Below are positions 57,160-64,000 of a stretch of DNA of 64,000 nt, piece by piece. The notes under the pieces are model-generated. The model was not told the DNA's origin, did not search any database, and saw only the letters and a list, made by a program, of their open reading frames with translations. The DNA is from Halotia branconii CENA392 (GTDB taxonomy: Bacteria > Cyanobacteriota > Cyanobacteriia > Cyanobacteriales > Nostocaceae), in contig NZ_CP124543.1 in assembly GCF_029953635.1 (NCBI RefSeq), positions 2,769,455 through 2,833,454 of the forward strand. The letters are read 5' to 3'. The number at the start of each line of letters is the position of its first letter. The first letter of the stretch is position 1. The position numbers and the translations under genes were made by a program.

Positions 57160-57724
57160 AGTTGTCTACTCTCCTGCTTCTCGCAATATTGCCTCGTTCA
57201 ATTTCCTGATACCATATTAACAAAAGTAACACATACTTGACAAGTGAACGTTTTTAGACGTTTCCGAATAATGTAGGGCATTGGGCATGGGACATAAGAA
57301 GCAGAGGGGCAGGGTGCGGGGAGCAAGGGGGATAAAGAAAAATTACCTCTTTCTCCCGAAGTTGCTCCACTTGGGGAGGCAGCCCGGTCTTGTTGTTCCA
57401 ACAAAGAGGGACTGCCGAACCCGGAGGGGGAAACCCCAAGACCGCACTTCTCTCCTTTTCTCCCTGCTCCCTGCCTCCCCTACCTCCCCTGCCTCCTCTG
57501 CTTCCCCTGCTTGCCCAAATGTATCAACTTTAAAGTGAACGGTATTACCCTTTAACCTTTTCCCCTCTTGCTGCTCCGCTGCACCCTGCTCCTTTTCCTC
57601 TTTCTCCTTTTCTCCCTCATCCCCTTTACTCACAACTCAGTTTGGAGTTTTATGATGTAAAGGGTAGAGTTACTTAATTTTGAATACTAAGAAATATCAC
57701 TGAATAGGAGTCAGATTTCTATCT
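57160..57724. repeat. repeat-dense spacer
   Basis: No gene is seen. Blocks of ggggcagggtgcggggagcaaggggg (57303-57330), two different inserts with gaagttgctccacttggggagg and aacccggagggggaaacccc (57358-57445), and long ctccctgctccctgcctcccc runs (57455-57620) suggest repeated insertions. The apparent frames in it are artefacts. The promoter of the CpcS-type gene probably lies at 57640-57720. Confidence 0.65.
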
Positions 57725-58357
57725 ATGGATGCAATGGAGTTCTTTCAACTTAGTACTGGCAAGTGGCGATCGCAAAGAACCACCCACCACCTCGCCTTTA
57801 AACGTTCAGAAAAGGGTGAATCTGAAATTCAGATAAAAGCTCTCGCAGCCGATGATCCACAAATAATTGAGATTTGCCAACTTCATCAATTTGATCCTAG
57901 TTTGGCGATCGGCGGAGCTTTTGTCACTTGGCACGGCTCGATGGGATGGGATAGAGACGAAGAAAACCACGAAGGTTCTACTGTGTTCTCATTAGTGCCA
58001 GATACTACTGATGGACGACAAGGAACACTATTAAGGGAACGAGGCTATGCCGAAATTGTCCCTGTAGCAGGTCGCTACCACATGGATGATGAAAACGGGT
58101 TAGTGTTAACAACTGAGTACGAAACCATGAGTTCCATTGAACGATTCTGGTTTGCTAGCCCTAGCCTACGGATGCGGACTAGCACTGTTAAGCGATTTGG
58201 AGGTTTTAGTACCGCTACATTCTGCACCGAATTTCGGATTGCAGACGCTGATGGTGTTCCCTCAAAGGAAGATGAGGCTGAACTCTCAAACTTAACCCCT
58301 GAGGAGATTCAGCAATCCGTTGAGCCGACAAAATCCTTATCCTTCTTTGGCTGGTAA
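57725..58357 (+). CDS. CpcS/CpeS-family phycobiliprotein lyase
   Basis: 210 residues, opening MDAMEFFQLSTGKWRSQRTTHHLAFKRSEKGES, a strong CpcS/CpeS signature: a lipocalin-like barrel that binds bilins and attaches them to phycobiliprotein cysteines (usually Cys82). Later motifs are GGAFVTWHGSMGWDRDEENHEGSTVFSLVPD, RGYAEIVPVAGRYHMDDENGLVLTTEYETM and ERFWFASPSLRMRTSTVKRFGGFSTATFCTEFR. It is next to the phycoerythrin cluster, but the subtype (CpeS, CpcS, CpcV or CpeU) cannot be decided. It overlaps the next gene by 38 bases. Confidence 0.88.
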   Translation: MDAMEFFQLSTGKWRSQRTTHHLAFKRSEKGESEIQIKALAADDPQIIEICQLHQFDPSLAIGGAFVTWHGSMGWDRDEENHEGSTVFSLVPDTTDGRQGTLLRERGYAEIVPVAGRYHMDDENGLVLTTEYETMSSIERFWFASPSLRMRTSTVKRFGGFSTATFCTEFRIADADGVPSKEDEAELSNLTPEEIQQSVEPTKSLSFFGW

Positions 58358-58901
58358 ATTGCTGATTACAACCAGTGCCGATCCTTTTACCCGTGGGTTA
58401 GATTACCTGTATGGCGCTCGTAGCTTGGCTTTAGATCCAGAGATGGTGGATGTAGTTTACGACTTAGACAAACGCATTCCCATCTGTAACTGGATTGCCA
58501 ATCATATAGATGCGGTTAACGCCGAACTCAACGCCTGTCTCCAGGCGTGTCATGACTGTTTTCATCCCTGGCAGCAGCGTACAGTTCAAATCTTTGCGGC
58601 TCCCTTGGCGCAGTCTTTTGGGATTGATGGTCTTTGTAATCTTAAAACGAACCCAATTACTATTTTGATTGATGTAGGACGAGTAATACCAGAAGACTGG
58701 TTAGCACTGGTTATACACGAATATGCTCATGCTCATGCAGGTTTTCCTGGTCATCACCAAGAGTTTGCTAAATCTTTATCGCACTTGTGTTTAGGACTAG
58801 CGATCGCACCTCCCTCTTATCAACCTAGTATGGAAGCTAGCTTACGGTCTTATCCCTACTGTCACCCAACCCAAGATCCCTTGGCGTTTTGGCAAGGATG
58901 A
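58320..58901 (+). CDS. conserved protein with HExxH zinc-protease-like motif
   Basis: 193 residues from a TTG at 58320 (overlapping the lyase gene by 38 bases); later TTG starts at 58347 or 58359 remove most of the overlap. The central motif is LVIHEYAHAHAGFPGHHQEF, with His133, Glu134 and His137 as a zincin-type HExxH and possible third ligands His145 or His146. Other parts (FTRGLDYLYGARSLALDPEMVDVVYDLDKRIP) are not known to me. There is no signal peptide. Translational coupling with a bilin lyase suggests a role near phycobilisome biogenesis or repair, but this is inference. Confidence 0.7.
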   Translation: MSRQNPYPSLAGKLLITTSADPFTRGLDYLYGARSLALDPEMVDVVYDLDKRIPICNWIANHIDAVNAELNACLQACHDCFHPWQQRTVQIFAAPLAQSFGIDGLCNLKTNPITILIDVGRVIPEDWLALVIHEYAHAHAGFPGHHQEFAKSLSHLCLGLAIAPPSYQPSMEASLRSYPYCHPTQDPLAFWQG

Positions 58902-59033
58902 AGGGTAGAGACCCTGACTGTCTTATTGGTATATAACCACTAATTTGAAAGCTTGAATCCTACTAAAATCGTTAGTAAATAAGCTTATATATACTGATTA
59001 GACAGTCAGGGTTCACAAGCCTTGATATAAGTT

Positions 59034-59753
59034 TTAATTTCTCTCGTAATTTGTCATAATTGCTTCAAGAATTTTTACATAAAAAGCACGTCCCTGGGCA
59101 TAAACATCTGGGAAACGAGAGAGATGTTTAGTGGTTTCATAAAGTATTGGACTGATCCACTGAATTGCTTCAAGTGCATTGTCATATTCTTCTCTTAGAT
59201 TGCTTTTATTCCATACAGGATTGTGGTGAAAGATTTGATTTCGTAATTGATTTATTGAGGTGAATGTTCTAGATAGTGTGCTTCTAGTGCGTCGGCTCTT
59301 TGGAAGATGAGGTAAGAACTCTTTATCCTTAAATAATCTTGGATACAGCTTATCTTTGCCCTCATATCTAGCGTATGATAGAGATACCCAAAAACCAAGA
59401 TTCAGCTCTGATATTAAATTTCCCGTCGATATACTTTGGTTTTTTTTGTTTAGGCTTTTAATAGCAGTTTTGACAGATTGTATTCCTTCAGGTTGTAATA
59501 TTTGTGAGTCTATTTTATCCAACCAATCTTCGTAAAATAATCGTGATATTGCCTGGTGCAAATTATTTCTTAAAGCAATTTCAAAGCTATGAAGAACAGG
59601 ATAAAAAGCTTCACATAGCCCAATATTCCATAAATAGGTAGATAGTAAGTCTAATTCTTTATCCGATGAGGAGCTTCTATATGCCTCAAGTCTCTTTGGA
59701 GATATTGCTCGTTGAAAACGTAAAAACTTGTAACTAGGTCGCTTTGGCTTCAT
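59034..59753 (-). CDS. Abi-like HEPN-domain protein
   Basis: 239 residues of the Abi_2/AbiD-like group. The segment LHSFEIALRNNLHQAIS (about 55-70) and the motif RNQIFHHNPVW (Arg171, Asn172, His176, His177) fit the HEPN R-N-x(3)-H ribonuclease signature. Such proteins often act in abortive infection or as toxins cutting RNA. No antitoxin or minimal nucleotidyltransferase gene lies beside it. It stands between light-harvesting genes and probably arrived by transfer. ATG at 59753 gives a basic N-terminus typical of the group. Confidence 0.8.
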   Translation of the reverse strand: MKPKRPSYKFLRFQRAISPKRLEAYRSSSSDKELDLLSTYLWNIGLCEAFYPVLHSFEIALRNNLHQAISRLFYEDWLDKIDSQILQPEGIQSVKTAIKSLNKKNQSISTGNLISELNLGFWVSLSYARYEGKDKLYPRLFKDKEFLPHLPKSRRTRSTLSRTFTSINQLRNQIFHHNPVWNKSNLREEYDNALEAIQWISPILYETTKHLSRFPDVYAQGRAFYVKILEAIMTNYERN

Positions 59754-59993
59754 CTTTGTTATAATGCAGATGAGAGTCCCTGGTAACTCCTCTCCTAGTT
59801 TCGCCTAGTGATGAGCCAAGGGTAAGAAAAATGACAATTTCCAATTGTACCTCAAAATCAAAAACATCGGTCTTCCGCCGATACTGCGTTAATGCAGATA
59901 GATTGGGGATAATGCAGTGGTTTTTTCCACTGCATTTCTCATATTATGTCTCTTTTTATACACAGGCATCATGATTCATATCTGTTCCAAGCG

Positions 59994-60087
59994 GTTTAAC
60001 ACTGCGTTGCAGCGGACGGACGGAAGCTGCTGGTGTGGATTTTGAGGTTATCTGCCGCCGCTGCACTTCACCATTCGACTGTTTAAT
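59994..60087 (+). other. attC-like or ncRNA-like hairpin
   Basis: A possible RYYYAAC-type box (gtttaac at 59994-60000) begins the element. A stem tgcagcgg-a-cgg (60008-60019) pairs with ccgccgctgca (60055-60065), leaving one bulged base, and the element ends near gtttaat (60081-60087). This layout resembles integron attC sites. No integrase or cassette is nearby, and the last box is imperfect. It might instead be a structured RNA. It lies about 310 bases before cpcG. Confidence 0.35.
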
Positions 60088-60398
60088 TTATCGGCTAGAG
60101 CATAACCTAAAAATTAACTGTGAGATAAGGTAATTCAACTCACATCTGAATTTAGCAATTCAAGTTCGACAGCAGTGATTTTGATGATTATTTAAGCAGC
60201 CGCAGTGTTTTCTTCCAAATGAGCGATCCAGCAGTGCCTGGAATTAACACTGTAGTGCCATTCCCCCATGCCTCAGAGATGAAACTCAAATTAACTTATG
60301 TAACGCTTCATTAAACTAAATCGAATGAAAGTACCTCTTAACCGTATGATTGTGATTAATTATCTAAAATATTTGTAAGGAAAGGGAGTTTTTTCGGC
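60088..60398. promoter_or_regulatory. upstream region of cpcG
   Basis: No gene is visible in this 310-base stretch. It should contain the cpcG promoter and leader. A ggaaaggga run at about 60379-60387 lies near the GTG start and is a plausible ribosome site. Confidence 0.45.
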
Positions 60399-61166
60399 GT
60401 GGCAATTCCTCTTTTAGAGTATTCCCCATCCTCTCAGAATCAGCGTGTTGTCGGGTACGAAGTTCCAGGGGAAGAACGACCCCGTGTCTACTCTACAGAA
60501 AACCTGCTTTCCACTACTGAACTGGACGAGTTGATTGAAGCAGCATATCGTCAGATTTTCTTTCATGCATTTGCTGCGGATCGTGAACGTTTTCTAGAGT
60601 CCCAACTTCGCAGTGGTCAAATCACTGTTAGAGACTTTGTTCGTGGCTTGTTGCTGTCTAATACCTATAAGCGTAGTTTCTACGATCTCAATAGTAACTA
60701 TCGCTTTGTAGAGCAGACAGTACAGCGAGTACTGGGTCGTGATGTTTACGATAATCGCGAAAAACTTGCTTGGTCTATTGTCGTTGCGACAAAAGGCCTC
60801 AAAGGTTTTGTCGATGATTTACTTAACAGCGATGAATACCTAGAAGCCTTCGGGTATGACACCCTTCCCTACCAACGCCGTCGAGTTCTACCTGGACGGA
60901 CTGAGGGTGAAAGACCTTTCAACATCAAGTCTCCGCGCTACGATGAATACTATCGTGGCAAGTTAGGCTTCCCGCAGGTTGTATGGCAAACCATTGTTCG
61001 CAGCTACGTCCCTCAAGACAAGCAGCCTAAAGCAGGTAATCCATCTCAGTTCCTCGATATGGCACAGAGTATCAACCCACGAGTTAACCAGCCTCAACAG
61101 ATTTCAGCGCTAAATATTGATATCGCGCAATCTGTACCTTATCGCAAGATCTCCGGAGTTAGCTAG
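60399..61166 (+). CDS. cpcG: phycobilisome rod-core linker CpcG
   Basis: 255 residues from a GTG start, opening [31 protein letters not shown], the diagnostic CpcG N-terminus. The linker (PBS_linker_poly) domain spans about 20-170: [43 protein letters not shown] and [39 protein letters not shown]. The C-terminal part ([34 protein letters not shown]) binds the allophycocyanin core. It connects phycocyanin rods to the core. A terminator hairpin follows. Confidence 0.95.
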   Translation: MAIPLLEYSPSSQNQRVVGYEVPGEERPRVYSTENLLSTTELDELIEAAYRQIFFHAFAADRERFLESQLRSGQITVRDFVRGLLLSNTYKRSFYDLNSNYRFVEQTVQRVLGRDVYDNREKLAWSIVVATKGLKGFVDDLLNSDEYLEAFGYDTLPYQRRRVLPGRTEGERPFNIKSPRYDEYYRGKLGFPQVVWQTIVRSYVPQDKQPKAGNPSQFLDMAQSINPRVNQPQQISALNIDIAQSVPYRKISGVS

Positions 61167-61201
61167 GTAATCCCTATTAATTCACTGGTAAAACTCAAAA
61201 T

Positions 61202-61250
61202 TTGGAGCTTGGAAGTGAGAAGTCTATGATTTCCCACCTCCAAGCTCCAA
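61202..61250. terminator. hairpin after cpcG
   Basis: A perfect 12-bp stem (ttggagcttgga and tccaagctccaa) with a loop of about 25 bases lies 35 bases after the cpcG stop, between convergent genes. The T tract is weak, so it may act as an mRNA-end stabiliser or a bidirectional terminator. Confidence 0.65.
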
Positions 61251-61280
61251 CTGTGTTGTTAATACTATGATTGGAGTTGC

Positions 61281-61700
61281 TCAAGCAGTCTCTTCACTCT
61301 TGGGGTGAAACCCTAGCTCTATCAATGCTTTGCGAATTTTGGCTTTGGAAGGGCGGTTTGTAGGGGGAGTTAATCCCATCTCTCTAGCAGTCTCAAACAT
61401 TTCCCTCATGAGCATATCCAGAGAGTTGTCATTGGCATCTTCTGGGAGCTTTTCGATCCTTCCTTCGTAAGCCAGTGTATAAAGCTCTAGATGATGCTTA
61501 CCCATTACTCTAGCCAGTTTCCTTAGGGTTTCAGGCGTAGGACAGGTTCCCTTAAAACAGGCTCCTCTCAGCCTAGGTTGAGGAATCCCAGACAACTCCG
61601 CTAGACGGTTCATGCTGATACCCTCATCTTCTAAATGTTGAAGAATTAACCTTCCCAAAGGTGAGCAATCTTCAGATTTTATTTGCAACCTTGCTGGCAT
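61281..61700 (-). CDS. XRE-type helix-turn-helix regulator
   Basis: 139 residues. The HTH spans about 15-70: LGRLILQHLEDEGISMNRLAELSGIPQPRLRGACFKGTCPTPETLRKLARVMG, with the typical second and third helices of XRE repressors. The C-terminal part (about 75-139) is acidic then basic (KAKIRKALIELGFHP) and unrecognised. It is a DNA-binding repressor or plasmid/phage-type regulator; its target is unknown. It is convergent with cpcG and next to mobile DNA. Confidence 0.8.
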   Translation of the reverse strand: MPARLQIKSEDCSPLGRLILQHLEDEGISMNRLAELSGIPQPRLRGACFKGTCPTPETLRKLARVMGKHHLELYTLAYEGRIEKLPEDANDNSLDMLMREMFETAREMGLTPPTNRPSKAKIRKALIELGFHPKSEETA

Positions 61701-61999
61701 TTTTCAGTATCAAAGAGATACAGATATATCTAGGATAAGCTGTCGAATATTTAATTTACAATAACAGAAATATCTTTGTGATTTACAGCAATTTTCAGGT
61801 ACGTAGACTATTTGTGCTTAAAACTTACGCAAAATTCACATAATGACGTAATTATGTTGGCGTTAGTCTTCTGTTTCAGAAACGCTACCGCGAACCCGGA
61901 GGGTACGATAGTGACGTAATCTCCTAAAACTTTGCGATCGCTTCCCTACACAGAGCCTGTTGCAAGCAAAGCGTCGCAATGACAAATTTTGCTTGCGTC
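61701..61999. other. spacer upstream of a MITE
   Basis: No gene. It contains a fragment cgctaccgcgaacccggagggtacg also seen in part at 57414, and a gcgatcgc site. It is the upstream region of the XRE regulator. Confidence 0.4.
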
Positions 62000-62126
62000 A
62001 TATCATGTCCGCGTAATTAGTCATAATTCCCGCATCTATGAAAAAAGCATGAAACCCTGTTTCCCCCTGCTCCCTGCCCCCTGCCCCCTGCGGTCTTAAT
62101 GACAAGTATTTAACCGGACACGATAT
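62000..62126. mobile_element. MITE-like palindromic element, copy B
   Basis: Left end atatcatgtccg and right end ccggacacgatat, in reverse orientation relative to copy A at 453-572. The core gccccctgcggtctta is the reverse complement of the copy A gaccgcagggggc. The right terminal two bases lie in the ATAA target duplication of an IS701 element. Confidence 0.75.
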
Positions 62127-62128
62127 AA

Positions 62129-63587
62129 CCCTCTTCTGTCACTTTCCGGGTATTCTAAATAAAAGAATTAAAAGAAAAAACTCTCTTCAGGTAAGCAGAG
62201 CAATGGATGTAGAATTACAAATCCTGAAACATTTGTCGAGAGATGCCCACCCAACAGTTGCGCTCATAGATGAATATTGTGCAGAGTATAAAGACCTGTT
62301 CAAAGAGGTAAGAAATTATGAATGCTTTAAATATTTACATTTGGGGATAATATCAACGATAAAAAGAAAATCGTTACCAGAAATAGCTAAAGTAGTAAGT
62401 ATAAACTCTGCTCAGTCATTACATCATTTTATAGCCTATTCAGATTGGTCAGTAAAGAAATTAAAGAGCCGAAGATTAAATAAATTAAAGAGAGCGTTAA
62501 ACGATCAGGCGATAACCGTAGTAATAGATGAAACAGGAGACAGGAAAAAAGGTAAAAAGACAGATTATGTGGCTAGACAATATTTAGGGAGCGTAGGAAA
62601 AATAGATAATGGAATAGTGACAGTCAATGCTTATGGAGTTTATGACAATATAACATTTCCCTTAAGTTTCAAAGTATTCAAACCAAAGGGGACTTTAAAA
62701 GAAGGAGATAAATATAAAACTAAAATAGAATTAGCGTCAGAAATTATTACAGAATTAATTAGTGAAGGCTTTAATATTGAGTTGGTACTGGCGGATAGTT
62801 TATATGGTGAGAGTAGCGAATTCATCAGAAAATTGAATGAATATGAATTAGCTTATGTTGTGGCAATAAGAAATAATCACGGAGTCTGGCTACCAGCCAA
62901 CCAGAGCGTTAGAGCGAATAAGTGGTGTAAATTTAAAAGAACATTTAGCAATCAAAAATCAGAGACTAGATATATTCGAGAAATAATTTATGGAAAAAAA
63001 AGAACCATAACTTATTGGGAAATAACTACTGACCCAGAAACCATGCCGGAAAATTCTACTTCTTTCGTGATGACAAATCTTCAAGGTAACTTGAAGAAGA
63101 TTTTAGGCGACTTATATGGATTAAGAACCTGGGTTGAATATGGTTTTCGGCAGTGTAAACAGGAACTGGGCTGGACAGATTACAGGTTTACAAATTTCCA
63201 ACATATTCAGAGATGGTGGGAGATTATTTTTTGTGTCTACACAATGATTAGTTTAAGTTCTCCACCTTTCTTATCCTTAAATCAAGCTCCTCAAATTGAA
63301 ACAGAGGTACAAAACAGTGTTTGTATTGATTGTGTAGATTTTTCTAATCATAAACAATGGAATCATGATTATGGATGGAAGAATACTTTAAATAATCTTC
63401 GCTTAATTGTTCAACCTCTCTTATTATTTTGGTTGATTTATCCCTGGCTAGATGTTTTTCCCAATTCCGATTTATTGCTTGGATTTAATCACCTAATTTG
63501 TACAATGAACCAATTTAAACCTTTTTTCTCTTCTGGATAATTTCAGTTATTTACTACTTGCTTATTTCGGAAAGTGACAGAAGAGGG
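62129..63587 (+). mobile_element. complete IS701-family insertion sequence (1459 bp)
   Basis: Perfect 20-bp inverted repeat ends, CCCTCTTCTGTCACTTTCCG, are flanked by a 4-bp direct repeat ATAA (62125-62128 and 63588-63591), as typical of IS701. The transposase gene inside is intact. The insertion abuts the end of the MITE-like element. Confidence 0.93.
62203..63540 (+). CDS. IS701-family transposase
   Basis: 445 residues. The first catalytic Asp is in VVIDETGDRKKGKKTDYVARQYLGSVGKIDNG, a hallmark of IS701, and the second in ELVLADSLYGESSEF; the last acid and following basic residues are in RTWVEYGFRQCKQELGWTDYRF. The N-terminal part (MDVELQILKHLSRDAHPTVALIDEYC) is not disrupted and the frame is complete, so the element is probably active. 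AT-rich codon use matches other IS genes here rather than the host genes around it. Confidence 0.92.
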   Translation: MDVELQILKHLSRDAHPTVALIDEYCAEYKDLFKEVRNYECFKYLHLGIISTIKRKSLPEIAKVVSINSAQSLHHFIAYSDWSVKKLKSRRLNKLKRALNDQAITVVIDETGDRKKGKKTDYVARQYLGSVGKIDNGIVTVNAYGVYDNITFPLSFKVFKPKGTLKEGDKYKTKIELASEIITELISEGFNIELVLADSLYGESSEFIRKLNEYELAYVVAIRNNHGVWLPANQSVRANKWCKFKRTFSNQKSETRYIREIIYGKKRTITYWEITTDPETMPENSTSFVMTNLQGNLKKILGDLYGLRTWVEYGFRQCKQELGWTDYRFTNFQHIQRWWEIIFCVYTMISLSSPPFLSLNQAPQIETEVQNSVCIDCVDFSNHKQWNHDYGWKNTLNNLRLIVQPLLLFWLIYPWLDVFPNSDLLLGFNHLICTMNQFKPFFSSG

Positions 63588-63610
63588 ATAAGTCCTGTTG
63601 CTGATTGAGC

Positions 63611-64000
63611 TTATTTATCACTCCAAAATAGCTCTGCACGCTCTTGAGATGTTTCAAGAGCTTTTTTAGGAGATTCACCTAATAGCGTTGCTTCGATCGC
63701 TCTGCCCAGACTATCAGATAAGCGGTTATATTTAGTAATTATTGGTCGAGCGCGTGCCGTAGGTATTTGCTCTAAAAACACTTTTAAAACTGGTTGTTGC
63801 TTGATGAATTGTTGATAAGTGTCACTTTCAGCAGCTTTGATGTTTACTGGCAAAAAACCCGTTCCTAAACTCCACTCTGTTTGAAATTGTTGACTCAAAA
63901 CATACTCTAAAAACTTGAGTGCTGCTTGCTCTCTTTTGGGTGTAGTCTTCATTAAATAAATGTTTCCACCAGCGGTTACCGTAGATTGTTCGACATTTCC
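63611..64000 (-). CDS. extracellular solute-binding protein, C-terminal part (runs off the window)
   Basis: The open frame extends from 63611 past the window edge. Before the internal ATG at 63952 the frame is still coding (VTAGGNIYLMKTTPKREQAALKFLEYVLSQQFQTEWSLGTGFLPVN), so the true start lies beyond 64000. This is the end of a family 1 (sugar/glycerol-phosphate UgpB-like) ABC binding protein: GG, then a helix with AA-x-KF, then TG(F/Y)LPV are typical. The IS701 end is only 23 bases away, so the gene's terminator may have been affected. Confidence 0.75.
   Translation of the reverse strand, partial: GNVEQSTVTAGGNIYLMKTTPKREQAALKFLEYVLSQQFQTEWSLGTGFLPVNIKAAESDTYQQFIKQQPVLKVFLEQIPTARARPIITKYNRLSDSLGRAIEATLLGESPKKALETSQERAELFWSDK

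Noticed and set aside
57281..57633. Plus- and minus-strand frames between nblA and the lyase gene
   Set aside because: They consist of dispersed purine-rich or pyrimidine-rich repeats.

Overview
The window comes from a filamentous, phycoerythrin-containing cyanobacterium of the Nostocales type (Nostoc, Tolypothrix or Calothrix relatives). The evidence is the cpeBA-cpeYZ phycoerythrin cluster with an NblA gene, a CpcG rod-core linker, the CcmP carboxysome shell protein, an ndhAIGE operon next to gltA, a DnaE N-half ending in the split intein, a tandem flavodiiron pair arranged like the heterocyst set, a one-piece tmRNA with the tag ANNIVKFARREALVAA, and very frequent GCGATCGC (HIP1) sites.

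Layout. 1-5 kb is accessory and decaying: an IS1634-type transposase remnant split by a small palindromic element, two Rpn-type nuclease remnants, a frameshifted small gene, a thioredoxin and a MOSC plus alkyltransferase-like fusion. 5-11 kb holds a DUF1400 hydrolase, an EamA transporter, a large di-heme cytochrome c peroxidase-like protein and a methyltransferase whose 3' end was cut off by an IS4-type element. 11.7-15.5 kb has two complete insertion sequences; exact target duplications can be read for both. 15.5 kb is ssrA and its terminator. 16-20 kb has a nuclease-like protein, a molybdenum-carrier-like protein and a secreted repeat protein. 20.4-24.1 kb is the flv3-flv1 pair; 25.3-27.9 kb is dnaE-N. 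On the minus strand, 28-33.6 kb is gltA, ndhA, ndhI, ndhG, ndhE, nadK, preceded by sixA. 34-40.5 kb holds a DUF58 protein, a beta-propeller/phosphoesterase, a 21-bp tandem array inside a MITE-like element, and a Uma2 protein. 40.6-45.7 kb is a membrane protein plus a Fut-type ferric iron ABC transporter. 46-53 kb has a GGDEF protein, a pentapeptide protein with ccmP, a metallophosphoesterase and another Uma2 gene. 53.3-61.2 kb is the light-harvesting region. 61.3-64 kb has an XRE regulator, an IS701 element and the end of a sugar-type binding protein.

How the parts work together. CpeB and CpeA are the phycoerythrin subunits, CpeY and CpeZ attach or assist attachment of bilins, the CpcS/CpeS-type lyase serves other bilin sites, CpcG joins rods to the core, and NblA triggers phycobilisome breakdown on starvation. 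NdhA/I/G/E are the membrane and iron-sulfur parts of NDH-1. The flavodiiron pair reduces oxygen. FutABC imports the iron that these redox systems need.

The most informative non-gene observations are (a) a roughly 120-bp palindromic element present twice, once inside a transposase remnant and once abutting an IS701 copy; (b) exact reconstruction of the native methyltransferase C-terminus across the IS4 insertion; (c) a second MITE-like family, one copy of which carries ten 21-bp tandem repeats; (d) the MOSC-ATL fusion; and (e) an isolated attC-like hairpin upstream of cpcG. I found no CRISPR array, tRNA or rRNA. No wholly new multi-gene system is evident.
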